This document shows positions 10,679 to 19,038 of a stretch of 34,461 nucleotides of DNA, in pieces. The notes below the pieces were generated by a model. That model was not told the origin of the DNA. It ran no database searches and saw only the letters and a list, made by a program, of their open reading frames with translations. Source of the DNA: Thermoplasmata archaeon (GTDB lineage: Archaea > Thermoplasmatota > Thermoplasmata > Lutacidiplasmatales > UBA184); the NCBI GenBank assembly GCA_030041735.1, contig JASIBA010000164.1, positions 1-34,461 on the forward strand, read 5' to 3'. Each line of letters begins with the position of its first letter. Position 1 is the stretch's first letter. A program made the translations under genes and the position numbers.

Positions 10679-11436
10679 GGTGCCGGGGCCTCCGCCGCAT
10701 GCGGCGTCCGATCGACGGTGAACGGCCCCGCGATGTAGTAGAGAGCGACCCCGACGAGGAGCACGTAGCCGGCGACGAGCGCGACCGCGTAGAGCGGCGA
10801 GCCGGTCGCCGGCCGGAATTGCAGGATCACGAGCGTGACCGCGGCGGCGGCCCCGGTGATGGCCGACGGCCATCGGAGGCGCGCGCCCCGTCGGATCTTC
10901 GGGTAGGGGATCGGCACGACCATCAGCACCGCCAGAGCGCTGGCCCCGATGAGGACCGCGAGCGGCTGGACCGTCTGGAACGCGGGGGTGTCGTGGAAGA
11001 GCAGGGCCACGATGAGCGCGAGGGCCGACTGGGGCGTCGGGACGCCGAGGAAGTAGCCCCGCTGGAACCCCCGCGCGGTGAAGTAGGTGAGCCGGGCGAG
11101 CGCCGCGGCGAGGTAGGCGCCGGCGACGACCGTGGTCCACGGCGCCCACGCCTGCCACGTCGCGACGTTGGCGGTATGCACCGCGATCAGGAACGCGGGC
11201 GCGACCCCGAACGTGATGCCGTCCGCGATCGAGTCGAGGTAGCGGCCGAGCGGGCCCGCGGGCCGCGGGCTGCGGCGGGAGAGCATGCCGTCGAGCCCGT
11301 CGAACCCGATCGCGGCCGCGATGAGGAACATCGCCCAGAGGGGGTTGCCCGCGAGCACGTAGAGGACCGCGCCGACGCCGAGCAGCGCGTTCGCGAGCGT
11401 GGCGAGATTCGCGAAGACGCGCCAGCGGTCGGTCAC
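10675..11436 (-). CDS. CDP-alcohol phosphatidyltransferase, probable archaetidylserine synthase
   Basis: FDGLDGMLSRRSPRPAGPLGRYLDSIADGITFGVAPAF, multi-TM; adjacent to decarboxylase; GTG start overlaps decarboxylase stop (GTGA). Confidence 0.88.
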   Translation of the reverse strand: MTDRWRVFANLATLANALLGVGAVLYVLAGNPLWAMFLIAAAIGFDGLDGMLSRRSPRPAGPLGRYLDSIADGITFGVAPAFLIAVHTANVATWQAWAPWTTVVAGAYLAAALARLTYFTARGFQRGYFLGVPTPQSALALIVALLFHDTPAFQTVQPLAVLIGASALAVLMVVPIPYPKIRRGARLRWPSAITGAAAAVTLVILQFRPATGSPLYAVALVAGYVLLVGVALYYIAGPFTVDRTPHAAEAPAP

Positions 11437-12059
11437 GGGCCCTCGCGGGCGATCGTCGTCTCGCCGGCGCGGACGCGGTCCCCGACGCGGACCGCGGGCG
11501 TCGCCCGCGCCCCCGGGAGCAGCACGTCGACGCGAGAGCCGAGGACGATCATGCCGAAGCGGTCGCCCTTCCGGCCCGCCCACCCGGCCCGGACGAACGA
11601 CACCAGCCGCCGGGCGAGGATCCCGGTCATCTGCACGACCTCCACCGGGCCGAGCGGGGTCTCGAGGACGTAGTGCCGCTGCACGTTGCGGTCGGCCTCC
11701 GCGCGGTACGCGGGCCGGAACCCCGCGCCCGCGTCCCCGACCGAGGCGACGCGGGCGTCCAACGGCAGCCGGTTCACGTGGACGTCGGTCACATTCATGA
11801 AGACCGAGACCCGCCAGCGATCCCCCTCCCGTTCCACGGAGCGGACCCGGCCGTCCGCGGCGGAGACGATGCCGGGACCCGGTCGGCGCTCCGGGTCGCG
11901 GAAGAACCACGCGAGGAACGCCGCGACGGCCGCGGCGACCCCGAGCACCGCCCACGCGGCGAGCGGGTGCGGTAGGATCCCCAGCGCGAGGAGGACGGCG
12001 CACAGAAGAAGGACGATCCCGACCGCCCCGAGAGGTCGGCCGGCGCCCGGGGCGAACAC
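11433..12059 (-). CDS. asd: Archaetidylserine/phosphatidylserine decarboxylase (short archaeal form)
   Basis: FFRDPERRPGPGIVSAADGRV...VFMNVTDVHVNRLPLDARV...RFGMIVLGSRVDVLLP, with Gly-Ser proenzyme cleavage motif. Confidence 0.93.
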   Translation of the reverse strand: MFAPGAGRPLGAVGIVLLLCAVLLALGILPHPLAAWAVLGVAAAVAAFLAWFFRDPERRPGPGIVSAADGRVRSVEREGDRWRVSVFMNVTDVHVNRLPLDARVASVGDAGAGFRPAYRAEADRNVQRHYVLETPLGPVEVVQMTGILARRLVSFVRAGWAGRKGDRFGMIVLGSRVDVLLPGARATPAVRVGDRVRAGETTIAREGP

Positions 12060-12064
12060 GCGCC

Positions 12065-12376
12065 TTATCCGGTCAGGACGATCTCGATGTTGACGCCGTC
12101 CGGCACCTGGATGCGCATCACCTGGCGGAGGGCCCGCTCGTCGGCGTCGATGTCGATCAGGCGCTTGTGGATCCGCATCTCCCAGTGGTCGATCGTGCTC
12201 GTGCCGCCGCCGTCCGGGCCCTTGCGGATCGGGACCTTCAGCTTCTTCGTCGGGAGCGGGATCGGGCCGGCGATCTGGACCCCGGTCTTGCTCGAGATCT
12301 CCCGGATCTGCTTGCAGATCGAGTCGACCTTCTTCGAGTCGGTCCCGCTGAGGGAGATCCGGGCCTTCTGCGGCAT
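12065..12376 (-). CDS. rps10: 30S ribosomal protein S10 (uS10)
   Basis: [55 protein letters not shown]... Confidence 0.97.
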   Translation of the reverse strand: MPQKARISLSGTDSKKVDSICKQIREISSKTGVQIAGPIPLPTKKLKVPIRKGPDGGGTSTIDHWEMRIHKRLIDIDADERALRQVMRIQVPDGVNIEIVLTG

Positions 12377-12418
12377 CGATGGACCCTCCCCTCGGTCGGA
12401 CGCGCCCTGCGGGGCCGC

Positions 12419-13696
12419 CTACTCCCGCTTCTTGATGTCGACGACGACGCCCGCGGCGACGGTCTGACCCATGTCGCGGACGGCGAAGCGGCCCAGCTGC
12501 GGGAACTCCTTGTACTTCTCGAGGACGAGCGGGCGCTTCGGCGTGATGCGGACGACCGCCGCGTCCCCGGTCTTGAGGGTCTGGGGGTTCTCCTCGGCGG
12601 TCTGGCCGGTCTTCGGGTCGAGGCGCTTGAGCAGCTCGGTGAACTCGCAGGCGACCTGCGCCGTGTGCGCGTGGAAGACCGGCGCGTAGCCGACCGTGAT
12701 CACGCTCGGGTGGTTCAGGACCTGGATGTTCGCGGTGAAGCTCTCGACGACCGTGGGCGGGCTCGAGACCGGGCCCGCGACGTCGCCGCGCCGGATGTCG
12801 TTCTTGTCGATGCCGCGGACGTTGAACCCGACGTTGTCGCCGGGCAGCGCCTCCTGCACCGCCTCGTGGTGCATCTCGATCGACTTGACCTCGCCCGACT
12901 TCCCGCTGGGGAGGAAGATGATCTTGTCGCCGATCTTGACCTTCCCGGTCTCGACGCGGCCCACGGGGACCGTCCCGATGCCCGTGATCGTGTAGACGTC
13001 CTGGACCGGCAGCCGCAGCGGCTTGTCGGTCGGCTTCTCGGGGACCTTCAGGTTGTCGAGCGCCTGGAGGAGCGTCGGCCCCTTGTACCAGGGCATGTTG
13101 GCGCTCGCCTTGTTGATGTTGTCGTCCTTGAACGCGGAGATCGGGATGAACACGACCTGCTCCGCGACCTTGTAGCCGACGTTCTTGAGCAGCTTCGTCA
13201 GCTCCTCCTTAAGGTCGTTGTACTTCGCTTCGGAGTAGTTGACCTCCTGGCGGTCCATCTTGTTGATCGCGCAGATCAGCTGGTTGACCCCCAGCGTCCG
13301 CGCGAGGAAGATGTGCTCCCGGGTCTGCTCCTGCACGCCCTCGGCCGCGGAGACCACGAGCACGGCCGCGTCGGCCTGGCTCGTGCCGGTGATCATGTTC
13401 TTGACGAAGTCCCGGTGGCCCGGCGCGTCGATGATCGTGAAGTAGTACTTCTGGGTGTCAAACCGCCGGTGCGCGATGTCGATCGTGACGCCGCGCTCGC
13501 GCTCCTCCTTGAGGTCGTCCATCACCCAGGCGAACTCGAACGTCGCCTTGCCCTTCGCCTCGGCCTCGGCGCGGTACTTGTCGATCTCCTCCTGACGGAT
13601 CACCCCCGTGTCCAGGAGCAGCCGACCGACGGTAGTGGACTTGCCGTGGTCGACATGGCCAATGAAGACGATGTTGAGGTGGGGCTTCTGCGCCAT
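12419..13696 (-). CDS. tuf: Translation elongation factor EF-1 alpha
   Basis: [19 protein letters not shown]...[28 protein letters not shown]...INKMD. Confidence 0.98.
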   Translation of the reverse strand: MAQKPHLNIVFIGHVDHGKSTTVGRLLLDTGVIRQEEIDKYRAEAEAKGKATFEFAWVMDDLKEERERGVTIDIAHRRFDTQKYYFTIIDAPGHRDFVKNMITGTSQADAAVLVVSAAEGVQEQTREHIFLARTLGVNQLICAINKMDRQEVNYSEAKYNDLKEELTKLLKNVGYKVAEQVVFIPISAFKDDNINKASANMPWYKGPTLLQALDNLKVPEKPTDKPLRLPVQDVYTITGIGTVPVGRVETGKVKIGDKIIFLPSGKSGEVKSIEMHHEAVQEALPGDNVGFNVRGIDKNDIRRGDVAGPVSSPPTVVESFTANIQVLNHPSVITVGYAPVFHAHTAQVACEFTELLKRLDPKTGQTAEENPQTLKTGDAAVVRITPKRPLVLEKYKEFPQLGRFAVRDMGQTVAAGVVVDIKKRE

Positions 13697-13730
13697 CGAG
13701 AGTGGACTCCGGGCGCGGCCAAAAGGTACC

Positions 13731-13740
13731 CCTATTTAGG
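13731..13740 (-). promoter_or_regulatory. TATA-like promoter element for EF-1alpha operon
   Basis: Reverse strand CCTAAATAGG about 35-40 nt upstream of the EF-1alpha ATG. Confidence 0.5.
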
Positions 13741-13800
13741 TATTGTCACGCCGCACGCCGAAGAAATCGTCGTCCGGCGCCGGGCGGAGGCCACCGCGCG

Positions 13801-14226
13801 CTAGTCGGTCGGTCCGAGCGCGATCTCGTTGCCGTCCGGGTCGACGACCATGGCCCACCAGCCCCACGCCTCGTGCTTCGGGGCCTGGCTGAAGCGGACC
13901 CCCTTCGCCTGCAGCGCCGCGCACGACGCCTCGAAGTCCCCGGGCAGGTGGAGCTGGATGCCCTGGTTGCCCGGTTCGAGCAGCTCCTTGTCCATCCAGT
14001 CGGAGGTCTGGCAGAGATGGATCACGCCGTTCTCCCCCCGGCGGCCGACCGTCACCCAGTGATCGAAGTCCTGCACCACGTCCAGCCCGAGCTTCTGCGT
14101 GTACCACGCGACCGAGCGCGGCCGGTTCGACACTAGGACGGCGACCGACCAGAACTGGGGCTGGGGCGCCTTCGACTTCGCGGGGCTGGCCTTCGACTTC
14201 GGGGTGCTCTTCTTCCGGGCGGGCAT
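13801..14226 (-). CDS. VOC/glyoxalase-family protein with basic N-terminal extension
   Basis: QFWSVAVLVSNRPRSVAWYTQKLGLDVVQDF...WAMVVDPDGNEIALG; N-term MPARKKSTPKSKASPAKSKAPQP. Confidence 0.85.
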   Translation of the reverse strand: MPARKKSTPKSKASPAKSKAPQPQFWSVAVLVSNRPRSVAWYTQKLGLDVVQDFDHWVTVGRRGENGVIHLCQTSDWMDKELLEPGNQGIQLHLPGDFEASCAALQAKGVRFSQAPKHEAWGWWAMVVDPDGNEIALGPTD

Positions 14227-14382
14227 CGCTTCCTCGCTCGCCGGGAGCCCGAGCCGAGATATGAGGGTCCGCGGGGGTTCGCGGAACGCCTCGCGGCGTG
14301 GCGCGCAGCAATCAATTTAGCAGAGGAGGGGGTCCCCCGCCTTCACCGTCCCCGGAGGGCCGCGGGGGCGGCGCGTGGCACG

Positions 14383-14835
14383 ATGCTCTGCGAGATGTGC
14401 GGAAAGGACGTCGCGTCGACCTCGCGCGTCCGCATCGAGGGATCGGTGCTCCGCCTCTGTCCCGACTGCGCGCGGTTCGGCAAGCCGATCGACCCGCCCC
14501 CCGTCCCGGCGGCTGTGCGCTCGATCCCGCCGCCGACGCGCTACGGCGGGGGCGCCTCCCGGTCGGCGACCGGTCCGCGGCGGATGGAGGAACGCGACCT
14601 CTACGTCGAGATCGGCGAGCTCGAGCTGGCCGCGGACTGGCCGAAGCGGATCCGGCTCGCCCGGGAGGGCCTCCGCTGGACCCCGGAGGATCTCGCCAAG
14701 AAGCTGAACGAGAAGAAGTCGATCGTGCTGAAGCTCGAGAGCGGTGGGTTCCACCCGCCGGACGACCTCGTGCGCCGGGTGGAGCGCCTCCTGAAGGTCC
14801 GGCTGCGGGCCGACGGGTCGACCCCGACCGCCTGA
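14383..14835 (+). CDS. Archaeal multiprotein bridging factor aMBF1 (Zn ribbon + HTH)
   Basis: MLCEMCGKDV...LRLCPDCARFG followed by IRLAREGLRWTPEDLAKKLNEKKSIVLKLESG. Confidence 0.92.
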   Translation: MLCEMCGKDVASTSRVRIEGSVLRLCPDCARFGKPIDPPPVPAAVRSIPPPTRYGGGASRSATGPRRMEERDLYVEIGELELAADWPKRIRLAREGLRWTPEDLAKKLNEKKSIVLKLESGGFHPPDDLVRRVERLLKVRLRADGSTPTA

Positions 14836-14887
14836 GCCCGGCGCGAACCTTTACAAGCCGAGACCGCTCGGCCGCCGCAAGGTAGCC

Positions 14888-16324
14888 ATGCCCGCTCGAT
14901 CCAAGGCCCGCACGAAGTCCCGGTCGGCTCCGAAGCGCTCGGCCCCGCGGCGCCCGGCCCTCACGCCGACGACGAAGGCGCGCAAGGTGTTCATGGTGAC
15001 CGGCGGCGTGACCAAGTTCGCGAAGGCCCACCCCTCGATGGACTTCCGGCTGATGGTCAAGCGGGCGTACGACTACGCCCTGAAGGACATCCCGAACCTC
15101 ACCAAGGACCGGATCGACGGGACGCGGATCTCGTACTTCTCGGACCACTTCTCGCGCCAGCTCAAAGCGGCGAGCATGGTCCAGGACTACCTGGGCATGA
15201 ACCCGAAGGGGTCCGTGCGCATCGAGTGGGGCGGGGCGACCGGCGGCGAGTGCTTCCAGGCGGCGTACGAGGCCGTCGCGAGCGGCCGCATGGACGTCTG
15301 CCTCGGGGCCGGCTACGAGACCATGAGCCGCGTCGCGACCTGGAAGGGCAACGAGTTCATCGCGCTCGCGTCCGACACGAACTTCGACTTCCCGCTCGGG
15401 GGGTTCTACACGGGCTACTACGCCCTCATGGTCGTCCGCCACATCTACGAGTACATCCGGCGCAGCAAGTACGCGCACGTCACGGACGAGCGCGAGGCGC
15501 AGCGGCTCGCCATCGCCGAGGGCGCGCGCATCATGAGCCTGGTCTCGGTCAAGAACCACCGCAACGCGCTCCACAACCCCTACGCGCAGTACCCGAAGCG
15601 GCTCACCGTCGACGACGTGCTGCGATCGGAGATGATCAGCTACCCGCTGACCCGCGAGCAGATCTGCACGATGAGCGACGGGGCGGCCGTCGTGGTCCTC
15701 TGCACGGAGGAGCGGGCCAAGGAGTTCACCTCGAAGCCGGTCCGCGTCATCGGCGTCGGGACCGGCACCGACACGATGCGGCTCGCGGACCGACCGTTCG
15801 GGCAGGTGCCGCTCATGCCGAAGGAGCGGGCGAGCGACTACGAGGATCTGCAGTACCCGGGCATCCACTCCTTCCGCGCGGGCCGGGCGGCGGGCCTCGA
15901 GGCGTACCGCATGGCGGGGATCACCGATCCGAACCGGGAGCTCGACTTCATCGAGCTGCACGACGCCTACGCGTCGAGCGAGATCCAGACCTACGAGGAC
16001 CTCGGGCTCTGCAAGTACGGCGAGGGGTACGACTTCACCGAGCGCGGCGACCCGTTCCTGAAGGGGATCGACTACGGCTTCGAGGTGCCGGGCGCGGGCG
16101 CGATCCCCGTGAACCCGTCGGGCGGGCTGATCGCCTGCGGCCACCCGGTCGGCGCCACGGGCCTGATGCAGGGCGTCTTCGCCTTCTGGCAGCTCCAGGG
16201 GACGATCGCGAAGCACTTCGGCGACCGGACGCTGCAGATCGCGAACGCCCGGCGCGGGGCGATCCACAGCCACGCGGGGACCGGGTCCGCGGTCACCGTC
16301 TCGATCCTCGAGCGGGGGTTCTGA
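14888..16324 (+). CDS. SCP2/archaeal-type thiolase-fold protein (annotated type: acetyl-CoA acetyltransferase); canonical nucleophile Cys apparently absent
   Basis: DYLGMNPKGSVRIEWGGATGGECFQAAYEAVASG, ELHDAYASSEI, GGLIACGHPVGATG; basic N-term extension. Confidence 0.9.
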   Translation: MPARSKARTKSRSAPKRSAPRRPALTPTTKARKVFMVTGGVTKFAKAHPSMDFRLMVKRAYDYALKDIPNLTKDRIDGTRISYFSDHFSRQLKAASMVQDYLGMNPKGSVRIEWGGATGGECFQAAYEAVASGRMDVCLGAGYETMSRVATWKGNEFIALASDTNFDFPLGGFYTGYYALMVVRHIYEYIRRSKYAHVTDEREAQRLAIAEGARIMSLVSVKNHRNALHNPYAQYPKRLTVDDVLRSEMISYPLTREQICTMSDGAAVVVLCTEERAKEFTSKPVRVIGVGTGTDTMRLADRPFGQVPLMPKERASDYEDLQYPGIHSFRAGRAAGLEAYRMAGITDPNRELDFIELHDAYASSEIQTYEDLGLCKYGEGYDFTERGDPFLKGIDYGFEVPGAGAIPVNPSGGLIACGHPVGATGLMQGVFAFWQLQGTIAKHFGDRTLQIANARRGAIHSHAGTGSAVTVSILERGF

Positions 16325-16851
16325 TGCGGCCCCGGCCCCCGACCTACGACAAGTTCCGCGACGTCCAGGCCGAGCTCGACAAGACCGGCGCCGCGATCTT
16401 CCGCGACGTCGACCGCGTCGAGAGCCTCGTCATCCGCTACCCCTACTCGATCACGTACATCCACAGCTACGCCGAGGACTCGCCGTTCTTCCTCGGGCTC
16501 GCCGAGGGCAAGCTCCGCGGCTCCAAGTGCCGTCGGCCCAAGTGCGGGTTCGTCTACGCGACGCCGCGCAGCCACTGCATGGTGTGCGGGGCGCCTACCG
16601 AGTGGATCGATCTGCCCACCTCGGGTCGCGTCCACTCCTGGACGACCTGCCACTTCGGCAGCGAGGCGTTCCTGAAGGAGACGCCGTACAACCTCGCGAT
16701 GGTCGAGTTCGACGGGGTCGGGAGCCTCCTCCTCGTCCGCCTGAAGGACGCGGTCGAGTCGGACCTCTACGTCGGGATGCCGGTCGAGGCGCGCTTCGAC
16801 CCGAACCCGAAGTACCTCGTGACCGACATCTGGTTCGTGCCCAAGACCTGA
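16324..16851 (+). CDS. DUF35 / Zn-ribbon OB-fold acyl-CoA-associated protein
   Basis: FFLGLAEGKLRGSKCRRPKCGFVYATPRSHCMVCGAPTEWIDLPTSGRVHSWTT...; TGATG overlap with thiolase gene. Confidence 0.9.
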   Translation: MRPRPPTYDKFRDVQAELDKTGAAIFRDVDRVESLVIRYPYSITYIHSYAEDSPFFLGLAEGKLRGSKCRRPKCGFVYATPRSHCMVCGAPTEWIDLPTSGRVHSWTTCHFGSEAFLKETPYNLAMVEFDGVGSLLLVRLKDAVESDLYVGMPVEARFDPNPKYLVTDIWFVPKT

Positions 16852-16861
16852 GCGGGCAGGC

Positions 16862-17416
16862 TCACGGATCCCGGAGCCCGACCAGGGCGAGCACGTCCTG
16901 GTGGTCCCGGGCGAACTCGCTCGCGACCATCGTTCGGACCGGGCGGAACGCGAGCTCGCGCCAGAGGGGACCGGCCGCCGGGGCCGGATCCGGCCAGGAG
17001 AACCGATAGACGAACTGGAGGTCCCAGTGCGGGTCGCCTCCCTCCGCGCCGCGCCCGTACGTCTCCGAGAACACCTGCGGGCGGCCCGGCTCGTCGATCG
17101 GGCGGCCGAGCAGCTCGGCCGAGATCCGTCGGGCCGCGTCGCCGGGGGACTCGAACAGCAGGAGGTGGCTCGCCGGCAGCATCCAGCGATCCGGCCATCG
17201 TCGGAGCCGCTCCCCGCTCAGGCCCCCGGCCTCGGACCACGGGCCCTCGGGATCGATCCGGCCCAGGAGCACGTCGCCGGGTCGGGTCGCGGACTCGACG
17301 ACGAGGAAGGCGCTCAGGCAGAAGCCGTCGTCCGGGACCTCCGACGTCCCGGCCGAGGGCGGGCGAGTCCCCGGACGGAACCGGCAGAACCGGCGCGCGG
17401 CCACGCGCGCCCACAC
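16862..17416 (-). CDS. Uncharacterised protein, possibly degenerate Nudix-fold
   Basis: Region LLLFESPGDAARRISAELLGRPI resembles a Nudix box lacking catalytic residues; HWDLQFVYRF and ELAFRPVRTMVASEFARDHQDVLALVG. Weak call. Confidence 0.5.
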   Translation of the reverse strand: MWARVAARRFCRFRPGTRPPSAGTSEVPDDGFCLSAFLVVESATRPGDVLLGRIDPEGPWSEAGGLSGERLRRWPDRWMLPASHLLLFESPGDAARRISAELLGRPIDEPGRPQVFSETYGRGAEGGDPHWDLQFVYRFSWPDPAPAAGPLWRELAFRPVRTMVASEFARDHQDVLALVGLRDP

Positions 17417-17446
17417 CTCGCCGGTCGCTTGAGCTCTGCGCGATCT

Positions 17447-18151
17447 CTACGCCGGACCGGGCGGCGGGGGCGGCGCGCCCGAGGCCGGAGGGCTCCCACG
17501 CCGCCGCAGCGCCACGACGACCAGGGCGACGAGCGCGACCGCGACCACGATCGGCAGGAGGACCGCCCAGTCCTCGAACGGGTTCCCGCCGCCCGAGCTC
17601 GTCGGGCAGAGCGGGCCGGAGCAGGACCCGACATTCTGGTAGAACGAGCCGAGGGCGCTCGATGCGGTCGTCGTGCCCACCGTCGCGGTCGCGAACGCGT
17701 TGACGATGAAGCCGGACGACGTCCCGACCGCGACCTTCGCGATGCTGAACGTGAGCACGGTCCCGCTGTTCGAGAGCGAGAAGAGGAGGACCCCCGCGGG
17801 GGCGGACGACGGCTCCAGACTGACGTAGCTGCCCGCCGTGGTGTTGTTGCCGAAGAGGGCGTAGGCGCTCGCGTTGAGCTGGGACCCGCCCCCGAAGTCG
17901 ACCGAGTACTCGTACGACGTCGTGTTCAGCACGAAGGGCCCGTCCAGCGTCAGCGTCACCGTGAGATTCGCTCCCCCCGGGTCGTAGGTCGTGATCCCGA
18001 TCAGCGCAGCGCTCCGGATCGCCGTGGAAGGAGCCTGGCTGAACGACAGGTCGTAGCCGGAACCCGCGGCGCTGGCGAGGCCGGCCGAGCCGACCACCAG
18101 CGCGCCGGCGACCACGGCGAGCGCCACCCACCACGCGGAGCGGACGGACAT
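17447..18151 (-). CDS. Predicted secreted, C-terminally membrane-anchored surface protein
   Basis: Signal-like MSVRSAWWVALAVVAGALVVGSAGLASAAG; several N-x-S/T sequons; C-terminal TM LLPIVVAVALVALVVVALRRRG, then Pro-rich tail. Confidence 0.75.
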   Translation of the reverse strand: MSVRSAWWVALAVVAGALVVGSAGLASAAGSGYDLSFSQAPSTAIRSAALIGITTYDPGGANLTVTLTLDGPFVLNTTSYEYSVDFGGGSQLNASAYALFGNNTTAGSYVSLEPSSAPAGVLLFSLSNSGTVLTFSIAKVAVGTSSGFIVNAFATATVGTTTASSALGSFYQNVGSCSGPLCPTSSGGGNPFEDWAVLLPIVVAVALVALVVVALRRRGSPPASGAPPPPPGPA

Positions 18152-18267
18152 CGGTCCCTGCCGAGCCCGGAGCGGTGGCTGCGGAACCCCGTTCCGAGCG
18201 CGCCCCGGGGCCCGAATCAGCGGGACGGGGGTCGATAAGCCTTGCGAGGCGAGGATCCGGAGGGAGG

Positions 18268-18341
18268 TGCCGCGGGCCGGGCTTGAACCGGCGGCTTCAA
18301 GATCTTCAGTCTTGCACTCTCCCAAACTGAGTTACCGCGGC
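18268..18341 (-). tRNA. tRNA-Phe (GAA)
   Basis: Reverse strand GCCGCGG TA ACTC AGTTTGGGA GAGT G CAAGA CTGAAGA TCTTG AAGCC GCCGG TTCAAGC CCGGC CCGCGGC A: full cloverleaf, anticodon GAA, no encoded CCA, no intron. Confidence 0.97.
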
Positions 18342-18366
18342 ACGGAGGGGAGCCCAGCGACGCCCG

Positions 18367-18377
18367 CCATATTATAG
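18367..18377 (-). promoter_or_regulatory. TATA box for tRNA-Phe
   Basis: Reverse strand CTATAATATGG about 26-36 nt upstream of the tRNA 5' end; strongly AT-rich island in GC-rich DNA. Confidence 0.65.
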
Positions 18378-18403
18378 ATAGGGATAGTGCGAGCCCCGCC
18401 GGC

Positions 18404-18892
18404 TCAACGGGACGGGATTGCGTCCCAGAGATAGCCCGGAAGCGATAGACCGGCGCGTTCGATCTCGGCGCGCTCGACCGGACGCCAGAAGGTCCGGAGG
18501 GAGCCGCAGGGCCGGCCGTCCTCGGAGGCCGAGGTCGCGTCGATCGCCTGCCCCTCCGGCGCCAGGGGACCCAGCCGCGCCCGGGCCACGTAGAGTCGAC
18601 CGGCGCGCGGGAGCCGGCGGTGCTCGTAGGTGCCCGGACCGGTGCTCACCATCAGCCGGCCGCCCAGCTCGAGCGCGGTCCAATACGAGACCTCGTAGAG
18701 CACGGTAAAGTGGAGCCCGGTGTGGAACAGCCCGGGCCAGCCGGTCTCGTCGGACTCGGGCCGGAAGAACGTGCGCAGCTCCCGGCTCCCGTCCGCATCC
18801 TCCACCCGCTCGAACCGGAGCCGGAGGCCCCGGGGGTTCGCGGGCCCGCATCCGAAGCACCGGTTCTCGGGAGGGTTCTCCAGCTCGACCAT
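18404..18892 (-). CDS. Hotdog-fold thioesterase-like protein (PaaI-like)
   Basis: MVELENPPENRCFGCGPANPRGLRLRFERVED... CFGCG motif typical of this group; ORF extends to 18958 but ATG 18892 fits better. Confidence 0.72.
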   Translation of the reverse strand: MVELENPPENRCFGCGPANPRGLRLRFERVEDADGSRELRTFFRPESDETGWPGLFHTGLHFTVLYEVSYWTALELGGRLMVSTGPGTYEHRRLPRAGRLYVARARLGPLAPEGQAIDATSASEDGRPCGSLRTFWRPVERAEIERAGLSLPGYLWDAIPSR

Positions 18893-19038
18893 GCGGGGGG
18901 AACGCGCGGCCTCCCTCTTGCGGTTTCGGAGCCGGTCCGCCTCCGGGTCCCGGCCCAACGCGCGCGCGTGCGTTCGAGCGGCGGATCACGCTTCACCGGC
19001 GGGCGAGCCTTATCAACCCCTCCCGACCTCGTGAGTGC

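Noticed and set aside
14328-14338. GGGGGTCCCCC palindrome before aMBF1
   Set aside because: Short, GC-only arms; not distinguishable from chance.
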